Below, one piece after another: positions 16,492-25,497 of a stretch of 64,000 nt of DNA. The first letter of the stretch is position 1. Every line of letters begins with the position of its first letter. This stretch comes from Streptomyces sp. A3M-1-3 (GTDB taxonomy: Bacteria > Actinomycetota > Actinomycetes > Streptomycetales > Streptomycetaceae). The stretch is taken from positions 181,634 to 245,633 of the forward strand of contig NZ_JANAVP010000002.1 in NCBI RefSeq assembly GCF_024213665.1, given 5' to 3'. Position numbers and translations under genes: made by a program. Below the pieces are notes generated by a model. That model worked only from the letters and a program-made list of their open reading frames with translations, was not told the origin of the DNA and searched no databases.

Positions 16492-17358
16492 TCAGGACTT
16501 GACGGCGCCGAAGGCCGGGATGACCGAGCCGTCACCGAACTTGCTCTCGATGAACTTCTTGACCTCGTCGGAGTTGAGGAGCTTGGAGAGCTTCACGATC
16601 CGCGGGTCGCTCTCGTTCCCCGCCTTCACGGCAAGGAAGTTGGCGTACGGGTTGCCCTCGCCCTTCTCCAGGGCGAGCGCGTCCGTGGAGGGCTTGAGCT
16701 GGGCGCCGATGGCGAAGTTGCCGTTGATCACCGCGGCGTCGAAGCCGTCGAGGCGGGGGGCGATCTGCGCGGCCTCCAGCTCGGTGAACTTCAGGCCCTT
16801 GGTGTCCTTGATGTCGGCGAGGGTGGCGTTGCTGCCGGCGCCGTCCCTCAGCTCGATCACACCGTTGTCGGCGAGCAGCTTGAGCGCACGGCCTTCGTTG
16901 GTGGCGTCGTTGGGCACCGCGACGGTCTGGCCGGACTTCAGGTCGCCGAGCTTGTCGGCCTTCTTGGAGTAGAGGCCGAGCGGCTCGATCTCGACGTTGA
17001 CGACGGGCACGATGTGCGTCTTGTTCTGCTTGTTGAAGTCGTCGAGGTACGGCTTGTGCTGGAAGAAGTTGGCGTCGACGTCGCCGTGCTCGGTGGCCTT
17101 GTTGGGCTGGACGTAGTCGTCGAAGACCTTGACGTCCAGCTTCAGCCCTTCCTTCGCCGCCAGGTTGTCCTTGACGTACTCGAGGATGAGGGCGTGCGGG
17201 GTGGGGCTGGCGGCGACGGTGAGCGTGGCGGCCGGGTCGGCCTTCTTGCCCGCGGTCGTTTCCTTCTTCGGGTCGGAGGGGGCGCTGCACGCGCCGAGCC
17301 CGAGGGTCAGGGCGGCGGCGGCCGCGAGGGAGGCGGAGATCTTTACAGAAGTACGCAC
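16492..17358 (-). CDS. metQ: MetQ/NlpA methionine-binding lipoprotein
   Basis: A 288-residue extracytoplasmic binding protein. The signal peptide ends in a lipobox LGAC with the lipidated cysteine at residue 24. The mature part starts with a Lys-rich linker and then shows NlpA family motifs: TPHALILEYVKD, EHGDVDANFFQHKPYLD, and VPNDATNEGRALKLL. It delivers D/L-methionine to the MetI-MetN transporter. The start is GTG 17358 with AAAGG upstream. It is last in the metN-metI-metQ operon. Confidence 0.93.
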   Translation of the reverse strand: MRTSVKISASLAAAAALTLGLGACSAPSDPKKETTAGKKADPAATLTVAASPTPHALILEYVKDNLAAKEGLKLDVKVFDDYVQPNKATEHGDVDANFFQHKPYLDDFNKQNKTHIVPVVNVEIEPLGLYSKKADKLGDLKSGQTVAVPNDATNEGRALKLLADNGVIELRDGAGSNATLADIKDTKGLKFTELEAAQIAPRLDGFDAAVINGNFAIGAQLKPSTDALALEKGEGNPYANFLAVKAGNESDPRIVKLSKLLNSDEVKKFIESKFGDGSVIPAFGAVKS

Positions 17359-17413
17359 GAAGAGTGCCTTTCTTGCGGGGTTGAACTGTCCGGCAAAGGG
17401 TCCGGACATGGCG

Positions 17414-18145
17414 TCAGGAAGTCTTGGCGGGCGCCGGCGTGGGCCGGGTCCCGAAGAGCCGCAGGCGTGTGGCGGCGGTGGAGCGGCCCGAGCGGTGGGC
17501 CAGGCGCCGGACGGCGAGGTCGCCGGCCAGCTGTACGAGGGTCACGAGGACGACGAGCAGGACGATGTTGGCGATCATCCAGCTGCTCTCGAAGCGCAGG
17601 TAGCCGCGGGTGTACGCCAGGCTGCCGAGGCCGCCGCCGCCGACGGCGCCGGCCATCGCGGAGTACCCGATGAGCGTGATCACGGTGGTCGTGATGCCGG
17701 CGATCAGCGAGGGCAGCGACTGGGGCAGCAGCACCTTGAAGACGGTGGTCCAGGTGCCGCCGCCCATCGACTGGACGGCTTCGACCAGACCGTGGTCCAC
17801 CTCGCGGATGGCGGTCTCGGCGAGCCGGGCGAAGAACGGGACGGCGCCGATGGCCAGGGGCACGACGAAGGCCGTGGGTCCGCTGACCTGGTTGGTGACC
17901 CAGGCGGAGAACGGGATCAGGACGATCATCAGGATGAAGAACGGCAGCGAGCGGCCGATGTTCACGATCGCTCCGACGACCTTGTTCACCACGGTGTTCT
18001 GCAACAGCCCGCCGCGATCGGTGAGGATCAGCAGAATGCCGAGCGGCAGTCCGCCCAGTACCGCGTAGAACGTGGACCAGCCGACCATATAGAGGGTGTC
18101 CAGAGTGGCGTTGACCAGCTCGGGCCGCATCTCGGACCAGTTCAC
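17414..18145 (-). CDS. metI: Methionine ABC transporter permease
   Basis: A 243-residue inner-membrane permease with five or so membrane helices and the EAA loop (EVDHGLVEAVQSMGGGTW), which docks on the ATPase. The sequence GYSAMAGAVGGGGLGSLAYTRGY is the MetI signature. GTG 18145 overlaps the metN stop codon by four bases (GTGA) and is preceded by AAGGAAGG, so it is coupled to metN. The C-terminus has a basic tail. Confidence 0.93.
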   Translation of the reverse strand: MNWSEMRPELVNATLDTLYMVGWSTFYAVLGGLPLGILLILTDRGGLLQNTVVNKVVGAIVNIGRSLPFFILMIVLIPFSAWVTNQVSGPTAFVVPLAIGAVPFFARLAETAIREVDHGLVEAVQSMGGGTWTTVFKVLLPQSLPSLIAGITTTVITLIGYSAMAGAVGGGGLGSLAYTRGYLRFESSWMIANIVLLVVLVTLVQLAGDLAVRRLAHRSGRSTAATRLRLFGTRPTPAPAKTS

Positions 18146-19161
18146 TTGGCACCTTCCTTGCTGTCGGCGATGTCGATCTGCAGGCCCTGCTCGCGCAGGA
18201 AGCCGATCGGCACGACGTTCTCCTCGAAGCGACCGGGGAGTTCGATCCGCATCCGGCCGACCTGCTTTCCGCCGACGGTGTCCATGGCGGCGCCGAGGAT
18301 CGATATGTCGATGTTGTAGGTACGGGAGAGCTGCGAGATGACCGGCTGGGTCGCGGCCTCGCCGTGGAAGGTGACGTCGACGACCGTGCGGTCGTCGCCG
18401 GAGGCCGCTCCGCTCACCGGGAAGAGTTCGTGGGCCAGCTCGGAGCCGGGGGTGGCGAGCAGTTCGGCGACCGTGCCGGATTCGGTGATGCGCCCGTTCT
18501 TCATCAGCGCGGCCGAGTCGCAGATGGTTTTGACGACGTCCATCTCGTGCGTGATGAGCAGGACGGTGAGGCCGAGCTGCTGGCCCAGGTCGCGCACCAG
18601 CTGGAGGATCGAGCGGGTGGTCTCGGGGTCGAGGGCGCTGGTCGCCTCGTCGGAGAGCAGCACCTTGGGGTCGCCGGCGAGGGCGCGGGCGATGCCGACG
18701 CGCTGCTTCTGGCCGCCGGAGAGCTGCGCCGGGTAGACCTTCGCCTTGTCGGCGAGACCCACCAGGTCGAGCAGCTCCAGGGCCTTGCCGGTGCGCTCCC
18801 TGCCGGAGATGCCGAGGATTTCCAGCGGCAGTTCGACGTTGGCCTGCACGGTGCGTGAGGAGAGCAGGTTGAAGTGCTGGAACACCATGCCGATCCGGCT
18901 GCGGGCCTCGCGCAGTTCCCGGCCGGCGCGGCGGCCGCGCCCGGCGAGGGCGGTGAGGTCCTGGCCGGCGACGGTCACGGTGCCGGCGGTCGGACGCTCC
19001 AGGAGGTTGACGCAGCGGATGAGGGAGGACTTGCCGGCGCCGCTCTGGCCGACGACTCCGAAGACCTCGCCCTCGCGGACGTGCAGATCGACGCCGTCCA
19101 GGGCGGTGACCTCGCGGCCGCGCGACTGGTAGACCTTCTTCAGGCCCGTTGTGGTGATCAC
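18142..19161 (-). CDS. metN: Methionine ABC transporter ATPase
   Basis: A 339-residue ATPase. The Walker A motif GQSGAGKSS is near residue 40, the Q-loop is in FQHFNLL, the signature is LSGGQKQRVGIARAL, and the Walker B is VLLSDEATSALD; the H-loop is LLITHEMD. The C-terminal ~90 residues (VVDVTFHGEAATQPVISQL...) form the NIL domain, which binds methionine and inhibits transport in homologues. It is the first gene of the operon. I looked upstream for a SAM riboswitch and saw none. Confidence 0.94.
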   Translation of the reverse strand: MITTTGLKKVYQSRGREVTALDGVDLHVREGEVFGVVGQSGAGKSSLIRCVNLLERPTAGTVTVAGQDLTALAGRGRRAGRELREARSRIGMVFQHFNLLSSRTVQANVELPLEILGISGRERTGKALELLDLVGLADKAKVYPAQLSGGQKQRVGIARALAGDPKVLLSDEATSALDPETTRSILQLVRDLGQQLGLTVLLITHEMDVVKTICDSAALMKNGRITESGTVAELLATPGSELAHELFPVSGAASGDDRTVVDVTFHGEAATQPVISQLSRTYNIDISILGAAMDTVGGKQVGRMRIELPGRFEENVVPIGFLREQGLQIDIADSKEGAK

Positions 19162-19681
19162 AGGGGATTTCCGTCACTGTCGAGTGCGCGGCGAAGTGTC
19201 CGCCGGGCACGGGGCATTCGTCAGGGGCGCGGAACGGCTGAATCGGTGGAAACCGGTACTCAACGCGTGCGCGGGGCAGGCACGTTCCGCGGTTCACGGA
19301 CGTGGCTCGGCCAGGACTCGCTTCGGGGCGCGAGGCCGTGGGAGGGGGCCCTCAGAAGGCGCACATTCGACACATACAACGAGCACCGGGCGTCATCATC
19401 GCCTCGGTCGCAAGGGTGCGGCTGCTCGTCGTGGTCATGCGCCCAGTAAACCAGACACGCGTCCGGAACCGATCACCGCTGTCCGAATACCGGACGGTCG
19501 TGGACAGGTTCAGCCGACTCCGGCGATCTCCACTCCGCCGCCCGCGACCTGCGCGGACGCGGCCGAGGGGCCGCTCACTCCACGGTCCGCGGCGGGCGGA
19601 CCGGTCCCGCGTTGTGGCCAACGCCACGGTCGTCGCGGGGCCGGGCGCAGCGGGTCTTTTGGCCCGTAATACCCTCGCTGC
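19162..19681. other. 520-base divergent spacer between metN and a membrane gene
   Basis: No gene was recognised. It must contain the metN promoter and the promoter of the 19682 gene. I did not find SAM-I or SAM-IV riboswitch core sequences. The frames open across it look like GC-driven noise. Confidence 0.4.
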
Positions 19682-20050
19682 ATGCTTGACGCCCTGACGG
19701 TCGCGATCGGTGCGGCCGCACTCGCCCTCGCCGCGTGGTGCGGATTCGCCGCGTTCCGCGACCAGCCGACCAAGGACTGGCACTTCATCGGCATGGCCGT
19801 GGTCTCCGTGCTCGCCCTGGTCCAGCTGGCCGTCGGGATCGTGCAGCTCGCGCGGGGCGAGAAGCCCGACGAGGGCGGCGTGATCTTCGTGTCGTATCTG
19901 CTCGGCGCCTTCGCGGCGATCCCCGCCGCCGGATTCCTGTCGCTGGCCGAACGGACCCGCTGGGGCTCGGCGACGGTCGCGGCCGGCGCGGTGGTGCTGG
20001 CCGTGCTCGAAGTCCGGCTGTACGACATCTGGGGAGGCATCGGTGCCTGA
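19682..20050 (+). CDS. Integral membrane protein
   Basis: A 122-residue protein with four predicted membrane helices (for example LTVAIGAAALALAAWCGFAA and the terminal ATVAAGAVVLAVLEVRLY). A start close to the promoter and the lack of a clear ribosome site suggest a leaderless message. Its stop lies inside the start of the next gene (8-base overlap), so the two are co-translated. Function unknown. Confidence 0.75.
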   Translation: MLDALTVAIGAAALALAAWCGFAAFRDQPTKDWHFIGMAVVSVLALVQLAVGIVQLARGEKPDEGGVIFVSYLLGAFAAIPAAGFLSLAERTRWGSATVAAGAVVLAVLEVRLYDIWGGIGA

Positions 20051-20468
20051 GCCCGCCATCGTCGAGCGCACGCGTACCCGGTTGGTCACCGGCCCCGGCC
20101 TGCTGCTGGTCTGGGTGTACGGAGTGATCACCGTCGGCGCGGTGTCGCGGTCGGTCTACCAGATCCTCACCGAGTTCGACCGGGCACCGCTGGCCTACTC
20201 GCTCTCCGCGGCGGCCGCCCTGGTGTACGCGTTCATCACGTACTCGCTGGTGCGCGGCGGGGAGACGGCCCGCAAGGCGGCGCTGGTGTGCTGCGCCGGC
20301 GAGCTTACGGGCGTACTGGCCGTCGGCACCTGGACGCTGCTGGAGCCCTCCGCGTTTCCCGATGCCACCGTCTGGTCGGACTTCGGCATGGGCTACCTCT
20401 TCATTCCGGTGATCCTGCCGGTGACCGGGATGCTGTGGCTGCGGAGGTCCAGGGCGTCCGCGGTTTAG
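20043..20468 (+). CDS. Integral membrane protein, coupled to the previous gene
   Basis: A 141-residue protein with four membrane helices (LLLVWVYGVITVGAVS, LSAAAALVYAFITYSLV, AALVCCAGELTGVLAVGTW, GYLFIPVILPVTGMLW). GTG 20043 has GGAGG 5-6 bases before it, inside the preceding gene. The pair probably forms one membrane unit, and no enzyme motif is present. It ends three bases before the convergent GNAT gene. Confidence 0.78.
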   Translation: MPEPAIVERTRTRLVTGPGLLLVWVYGVITVGAVSRSVYQILTEFDRAPLAYSLSAAAALVYAFITYSLVRGGETARKAALVCCAGELTGVLAVGTWTLLEPSAFPDATVWSDFGMGYLFIPVILPVTGMLWLRRSRASAV

Positions 20469-20471
20469 CAC

Positions 20472-20975
20472 TTACGCGCTGGCCGCAAAGGCCCGCGTGT
20501 CCGCCTCCTTCTCCAGGGTGACGAGCGTCAGGCGGGGCCCGATCCGCCGGTTGGCCACCGCGGCGTAGCCACGGCTGCGGTAGAGGCGCAGATTGCTCTC
20601 ACTGCGGTGTCCGGTGAAGAGCTGGAACCGCTTGGCGGCCAGCTCGGCGGCGAAGTACGTCTCTATGGCGACCAGCAGCCTGCCGCCCAGTCCGTGCCGC
20701 TGCATCCGGGGGTGGACGATCAGTTTCGCGATCCGCGCAGTGCCCGACTCGTCCACGCTGCCGCGCACCGAGGCCACCACTTCGTCGCCGAGCCGGGCCA
20801 CCAGCCCGTAGCCCCGGCCGAGTTCGGTCCTGATGCCGGCGAGCGTCTGGGTGAGCGGCTCAATGGCGTAGTCGCCGTAGAGCTCGGCCTCGCTCTGATA
20901 GCACAGGTACTGGAGTTTGAGGATCTGCTCGGCGTCGTCTTCGGTCGCCGCAGAGATGGTCACGCTCATGCCCAT
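20472..20975 (-). CDS. GNAT acetyltransferase
   Basis: A 167-residue single-domain GNAT protein. The acetyl-CoA loop is RMQRHGLGGRLLVAIE and the following helix and strand are FQLFTGHRSESNLRLYRSRGY. GGGAGG lies 9-10 bases before ATG 20975; the next ATG is two codons in. It lies 37 bases downstream of the sigma-factor gene on the same strand, so the two are probably co-transcribed. Substrate unknown. Confidence 0.82.
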   Translation of the reverse strand: MGMSVTISAATEDDAEQILKLQYLCYQSEAELYGDYAIEPLTQTLAGIRTELGRGYGLVARLGDEVVASVRGSVDESGTARIAKLIVHPRMQRHGLGGRLLVAIETYFAAELAAKRFQLFTGHRSESNLRLYRSRGYAAVANRRIGPRLTLVTLEKEADTRAFAASA

Positions 20976-21012
20976 GTGTGCATGCCTCCCGCTCACCTGG
21001 TTCCCGCTCGGT

Positions 21013-21546
21013 CTACGGCTCCTTTCCCCCGAGTTCAGGAGCCGCAACCTCTGCCCGCAGCATTCTGCGCAGACATCCCAGGCATCGGGAACGCACCGGC
21101 CCCAGGCTGCCCTGTGAGATACCCAACTCCCCTGCGATTTCCCGGTAGGTCGGATCGTCCGGGGAGAGCATCGCGCCGAGCAGTTCGGGGCACCGGCCGG
21201 GCAGCCGTCCGACGGCCGCCCGCAGTTCGCGGTGCCGCTCGCCGTCGAGGGCGCGGCGCTCCGGGGAGGAGTCGTGGCCGGTTGCCGGTTCCGGGGTGCC
21301 GGCGCCCAAGGCGTGGTACGCGGCTTCGCGCCGCGTCCTGCGGCGGGCGATGCGCGCCTCGGTACGTACGGCGGAACGCACCCAGCGCGCGGGTTCGTCG
21401 GGGCCCGTCTCGCGCTCCAGCAGCCGCAGCCATACGGCCTGTTCGAGGTCGGCGGCCTCGATCCCGGCCGCCGGTGCCTCGGCCGCGGCTTCGGCGGCGA
21501 GGAGCGGGCGTAGCGCGGCCACCAGCTGTGCGGTACTCGTGGTCAT
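21013..21546 (-). CDS. Small sigma-70-family (ECF-like) sigma factor
   Basis: A 177-residue protein with a degenerate region 2 (DLEQAVWLRLLERE...ARWVRSAVRTEAR) and a recognisable region 4 helix-turn-helix (DPTYREIAGELGISQGSLGPVRSRCLGCLRRML). Such short factors in Streptomyces usually direct a small regulon, and some have lost promoter recognition. No anti-sigma gene adjoins it; the GNAT gene follows. Three cysteines lie in or near region 4. Confidence 0.75.
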   Translation of the reverse strand: MTTSTAQLVAALRPLLAAEAAAEAPAAGIEAADLEQAVWLRLLERETGPDEPARWVRSAVRTEARIARRRTRREAAYHALGAGTPEPATGHDSSPERRALDGERHRELRAAVGRLPGRCPELLGAMLSPDDPTYREIAGELGISQGSLGPVRSRCLGCLRRMLRAEVAAPELGGKEP

Positions 21547-21695
21547 GCCGGGCGGGACGCGAGGGCGGGACGGGCCGGTTGCCGGTGCGGCGCCATGTCA
21601 CCCCAACCGGTTGGGGGCGGCTTGGAGTTGACGCGAACGGGGCACGGAGTGGCCCGGAGTGGTCGGCTCCGGGCCCCCCGTCCGGTCGTATTCGA

Positions 21696-22880
21696 TCAGT
21701 TCCCGTTGAAGTCGGCCGCGGCCAGCAGACCCGTGTCGGGATTGTCGGTGAAGATCCCGTCGATGCCCTGCTCGAAGTACGCCTTGAAGGCGCCGAAGGC
21801 GTCCCCGTACGCGTTCGGGTCCGTACCGCGCCGGAAGTCCAGCGGCAGGAAGCTGTTCTCGTTGCGCAGCGTGTACGGGTGGAGGATCAGACCGCGGGCG
21901 TGCGCGTCGCGGACCAGGGTGGTCGGTGTGCCCAGCTTTCCGGCGGCGTCCTTCGGGATGACCAGGTCCAGCGTGGGGCCGATGCCCTGGGCGAAGCCCG
22001 CGATCCACTTCAGCCCCTCGGGCTTGACCAGGTCCGCGACCGTACGGGGGTCCCCGGCCTGGACGAAGTCCCAGGGCCGGGAGGACGCGGAGGAGAACAG
22101 CACGACGCGCGGCGAGGCCACCAGCTTCGACAGCCGCTGGATGCTGGTCGGCTCGAAGGACTGCAGGAAGACCGGCGAGTGCTTCTTGTCCCTGCGGTAC
22201 GTGCGCAGCAGCCGCGCGAGCGGCTCCTCCAGGCCGAGGCCGAGGCCGCGGAAGTAGGTGGGGTGCTTGGTCTCGACGTGCAGCCACACGGCCTTGCCGC
22301 GACGGCGGCCTTCCTTCTCGGCCCAGCGCAGCACCTCCTCGAAGGTGGGGATCTCCCAGCGGCCGTCGTAGAGCGTGTTCTCCTGCCGGACGCCCGGGAT
22401 GCGCTCCTTGGCGCGCAGCGTCTTGAGCTCGGCGAGCGTGAAGTCCTCGGTGAACCAGCCGGTCTGGGAGACGCCGTCCACGGACTTGGTGGTCTTCCGG
22501 CTCGCGAACTCGGGGTGCGCGGCGACATCGGTCGTACCGGTGATGTCGTTCTCGTGACGGCAGACCAGATGGCCGTCCTTCGTGGGCACCAGGTCCTGCT
22601 CGATGACATGCGCACCGAGGTCGAGCGCGAGCTGGTACGAGCCCAGCGTGTGCTCGGGCCGGTAGCCGCTGGCGCCGCGGTGGGCGATGACGGTCGGCAC
22701 CGGCAGGTCGCGGTACGAGAAGCCGTGACCGTGACGCTCCTGGGCGGCCGCCGTGCCGCTGCCTGGGCCGAGTCCCAGCGAGGCGCCGCCGATGCCGAGC
22801 ACCGCGGCCCCCAGCAGCTTGCGGCGGCCGGGGCTCGTGCCCGTGCCCTCGGCCCGTCCCGCTGCCTCACCCTGCGTCAT
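21696..22880 (-). CDS. glpQ: Secreted glycerophosphodiester phosphodiesterase
   Basis: A 394-residue enzyme of the GDPD family that cleaves glycerophosphodiesters into glycerol-3-phosphate and an alcohol. The N-terminus has a Tat signal (RRKLLGAAVLGIGGASLG, twin arginines at 19-20), so it is exported folded. The active-site motif HRGASGYRPEHT and the metal-binding run IEQDLVPTKDGHLVCRHE follow. The C-terminus FTDNPDTG is also typical. GAGGGAGC sits before ATG 22880. In Streptomyces such enzymes recover phosphate from teichoic acid or phospholipid; whether PhoP controls it is not visible. Confidence 0.9.
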   Translation of the reverse strand: MTQGEAAGRAEGTGTSPGRRKLLGAAVLGIGGASLGLGPGSGTAAAQERHGHGFSYRDLPVPTVIAHRGASGYRPEHTLGSYQLALDLGAHVIEQDLVPTKDGHLVCRHENDITGTTDVAAHPEFASRKTTKSVDGVSQTGWFTEDFTLAELKTLRAKERIPGVRQENTLYDGRWEIPTFEEVLRWAEKEGRRRGKAVWLHVETKHPTYFRGLGLGLEEPLARLLRTYRRDKKHSPVFLQSFEPTSIQRLSKLVASPRVVLFSSASSRPWDFVQAGDPRTVADLVKPEGLKWIAGFAQGIGPTLDLVIPKDAAGKLGTPTTLVRDAHARGLILHPYTLRNENSFLPLDFRRGTDPNAYGDAFGAFKAYFEQGIDGIFTDNPDTGLLAAADFNGN

Positions 22881-23108
22881 GAGCGCTCCCTCGATGTGAT
22901 GTCCCGCACCTGCCGAATGGCGGACCGATGGTAGGCACCGGGGGGTGGCGTATGGGAGACCATGGACGGAACGCGGTGGAAACATGGGTCAACACTGCGT
23001 ATCGGCTCGGTGAACCCGATGTGCGATCAGACCCGACCCGCGAGTATCGTCCTCACCTGCACAGACTTCATACTTCTACAGAGACACTCACGCCGCCGGA
23101 GGGCCCCG

Positions 23109-23783
23109 TTGTCCCGATTCGCGCTCATCAAGGCAGTGCTCGGACCGATCATGCGCCTGATGTTCCGCCCGCGGGTGGAAGGCGCCGAGAACATCCCGGG
23201 GACCGGTCCGGTGATCCTCGCGGGCAACCACCTGACCTTCATCGACTCGATGATCATGCCGCTGTTCTGTGAGCGTCAGGTCTTCTTCATCGGCAAGGAC
23301 GAGTACGTCACCGGCAAGGGCGTCAAGGGCCGGCTCATGGCCTGGTTCTTCACCGGCTGCGGCATGATCCCGGTCGACCGGGACGGCGGCCACGGCGGTG
23401 TCGCGGCACTGATGACCGGCCGCCGGGTGCTCGAGGACGGCAAGGTCTTCAGCATCTACCCGGAGGGCACCCGCTCCCCCGACGGTCGTCTCTACCGGGG
23501 CCGTACGGGCATCGCCCGGCTGACGCTGATGACCGGCGCGCCGGTGGTGCCGTTCGCGATGATCGGCACGGACAAGATCCAGCCGGGCGGCGCGGGCCTG
23601 CCGCGCCCGGGGAGGGTCACGGTCCGGTTCGGCGAGCCGATGGAGTTCTCGCGCTACGAGGGCATGGACCGCGACCGGTATGTGCTGCGCGCGGTGACCG
23701 ACTCGGTGATGAGCGAGGTCCTGCGGCTCTCCGGCCAGGAGTACGTGGACATGTACGCAACAAAGGCGAAGGCCGCCGCCTGA
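23109..23783 (+). CDS. plsC: 1-acyl-sn-glycerol-3-phosphate acyltransferase
   Basis: A 224-residue PlsC-family protein that acylates lysophosphatidic acid at the membrane. The catalytic NHLTFID (His41, Asp46) and the glycerophosphate-binding YPEGTRSPDGR are present, with the later VPFAMIGTDK. The start was put at TTG 23109 because GGAGGG is 5-6 bases upstream and family members begin at SRFALIK; no ATG or GTG fits. Its last 31 bases are repeated 115 bases downstream. Confidence 0.88.
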   Translation: MSRFALIKAVLGPIMRLMFRPRVEGAENIPGTGPVILAGNHLTFIDSMIMPLFCERQVFFIGKDEYVTGKGVKGRLMAWFFTGCGMIPVDRDGGHGGVAALMTGRRVLEDGKVFSIYPEGTRSPDGRLYRGRTGIARLTLMTGAPVVPFAMIGTDKIQPGGAGLPRPGRVTVRFGEPMEFSRYEGMDRDRYVLRAVTDSVMSEVLRLSGQEYVDMYATKAKAAA

Positions 23784-23901
23784 TCCACCGTCGGCCGGAG
23801 GCCGGCGCAGCCGTACGAAGCATGTGAGGCGCCCCGGCGCCGAACCCGCGAGGACGGCAGACAAAACCGCCGCAACAAGGGCGAAGGCCGCCGCCTGATC
23901 C
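23756..23901 (+). repeat. 31-bp direct repeat of the plsC 3' end
   Basis: CGCAACAA-A/G-GGCGAAGGCCG and the following bases through the stop codon and GATCC occur at 23756-23786 and again at 23871-23901 with one mismatch. The second copy carries the last codons of plsC with no gene in front, which looks like the trace of a duplication followed by deletion. Confidence 0.8.
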
Positions 23902-23911
23902 CGCACCGTGT

Positions 23912-23949
23912 GATGAAGGGCCGTACCCCTCGGGGTGCGGCCCTTCATC
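23912..23949. terminator. Bidirectional terminator between plsC and the MFS gene
   Basis: 18-base arms (23912-23929 and 23932-23949) pair completely except for one wobble. The hairpin lies between two convergent genes, and each strand ends in CCCTTCATC. Confidence 0.8.
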
Positions 23950-23952
23950 ACG

Positions 23953-25497
23953 TCACGAGTGTTCGAGGCCGTCCTCGAGCTTCTGGCCGCGCAGCATGAA
24001 CCACGCTGCGATCGCGGTGGCGAAGAGCACCGACGCGCCCACCGCGCCCGCCGCGTGGAAGCCGCTCGCGAAAGCCTCCTGCGCCGAGGAGAGCAGGGCG
24101 GCGCCCTGCTCGTGCGGCAGCCCCTTCGCCGACTCGACCGCGCCGCCGAGGGAGTCGCGCGCCGCGTCCGCCACACCGGCCGGGACGCCCTCGGGGACGG
24201 TGAAGTCCCGGTAGACGCCGGTCACGATGGAGCCGAGCACGGCGATACCGAGCGCCGCGCCCAGTTCGTACGCCGTCTCGGACACCGCGGAGGCGGCGCC
24301 CGCCTGCTCCTTGGGGACGGTGGACAGGATGACGTCCGCCGTCACCGTGAACGCGAGTCCCGCGCCCAGTCCGCCGAGGAACAGCGCCAGCGCGAGGGCC
24401 ACGACCCCGGTGTCGGCGCTCAGCGCCGTACAGGCCGCCAGCGCCAGGCCGACCGCCGTCAGGCCGCCGGAGACCGCGCTGCGCACCGAGGCCCTGCGGG
24501 CCAGGTAGCCGGCCATGAGTCCGGCGCCCACGGCGCCGATCGCGGCGGGCAGCTCGATCAGGCCCGCTTCCAGCGGCGAGCGGCCCTGAACCAGTTGCAG
24601 GAACTGGGAGAGGAAGAAGACCAGGCCGGACAGGCCCAGGATGGTCAGCAGGTCGGCGAGGACCGCGCCGGAGAAGCCCCGGTGGTGGAAGAGCCGTACG
24701 TCGAGCAGCGGCGAGGGCAGGGTCAACTGCCGCCTGACGAACCAGGTCAGGGCCGCGAGTCCGATGGCTGCCGCGCCCGCGCTGTCCCAGTGGAAGCCGT
24801 GCACCGCCGCTTCCTTCACGGCGTACACCACGGCAACCATGCCGACCAGCGACAGACCGACGCTGATCAGGTCCCACGGGCCGGGGCTGGGGTTCCGTGA
24901 CTCGGGCAGCAGCCTGATGCCGACGAGCACCAGCACCGCCATCACCGGCAGGTTGATCAGGAAGACCGAGCCCCACCAGAAGTGCTCCAGCAGGAAGCCG
25001 CCGACGACGGGTCCGACCGCCGCACCGGCCGAGGCCGCGGCGCCCCAGATGCCGACGGCGAGGCTGCGCTCCTTGGGGTCGTGGAAGATGTTGCGGATCA
25101 GCGCGAGCGTGGACGGCATCAGGGTGGCACCCGCGACGCCGAGCAGGGCCCGTGCGAGGATCATCATCTCGGGGCTGGTGGCGTACGCGTTGAGCACCGA
25201 CACCGCACCGAACGCGACGGCGCCCGTGAGCAGCAGCTTCTTACGGCCGATACGGTCGCCGAGGCTGCCCATGGAGACGAGCAGGCCGGCGATGATGAAC
25301 GAGTAGACGTCGCCGATCCACAGCAGCTGGGTGCCGGACGGCTTCAGGTCCTCGCTGAGGAACGGGGTGGCGAGGCCGAGTACGGTCGCGTCCACCGCCA
25401 CCAGCAGTACGGCCAGGACGAGGACGGCGAGCGCGAGCCATCGGCCCGGACTGCGTACGGTCTCCGACTCCGTCGCTCGCTGGTCGGTACTCGTCAT
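23953..25497 (-). CDS. MFS drug exporter, 14-helix DHA2 type
   Basis: A 514-residue pump. About 14 membrane helices can be counted. Motif A is GSLGDRIGRKKLLL after helix 2, motif B is in LARALLGVAGATLMP, and motif C is GPVVGGFLLEHFWWGSVFLIN. These belong to proton-driven exporters such as QacA-type and methylenomycin-type pumps. It overlaps the TetR gene by 4 bases and is translated from the same message, so the repressor and pump form one regulated unit. Substrate unknown. Confidence 0.9.
   Translation of the reverse strand: MTSTDQRATESETVRSPGRWLALAVLVLAVLLVAVDATVLGLATPFLSEDLKPSGTQLLWIGDVYSFIIAGLLVSMGSLGDRIGRKKLLLTGAVAFGAVSVLNAYATSPEMMILARALLGVAGATLMPSTLALIRNIFHDPKERSLAVGIWGAAASAGAAVGPVVGGFLLEHFWWGSVFLINLPVMAVLVLVGIRLLPESRNPSPGPWDLISVGLSLVGMVAVVYAVKEAAVHGFHWDSAGAAAIGLAALTWFVRRQLTLPSPLLDVRLFHHRGFSGAVLADLLTILGLSGLVFFLSQFLQLVQGRSPLEAGLIELPAAIGAVGAGLMAGYLARRASVRSAVSGGLTAVGLALAACTALSADTGVVALALALFLGGLGAGLAFTVTADVILSTVPKEQAGAASAVSETAYELGAALGIAVLGSIVTGVYRDFTVPEGVPAGVADAARDSLGGAVESAKGLPHEQGAALLSSAQEAFASGFHAAGAVGASVLFATAIAAWFMLRGQKLEDGLEHS

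Noticed and set aside
19162..19681. SAM riboswitch in the metN leader
   Set aside because: Neither the SAM-I nor the SAM-IV conserved core could be recognised.
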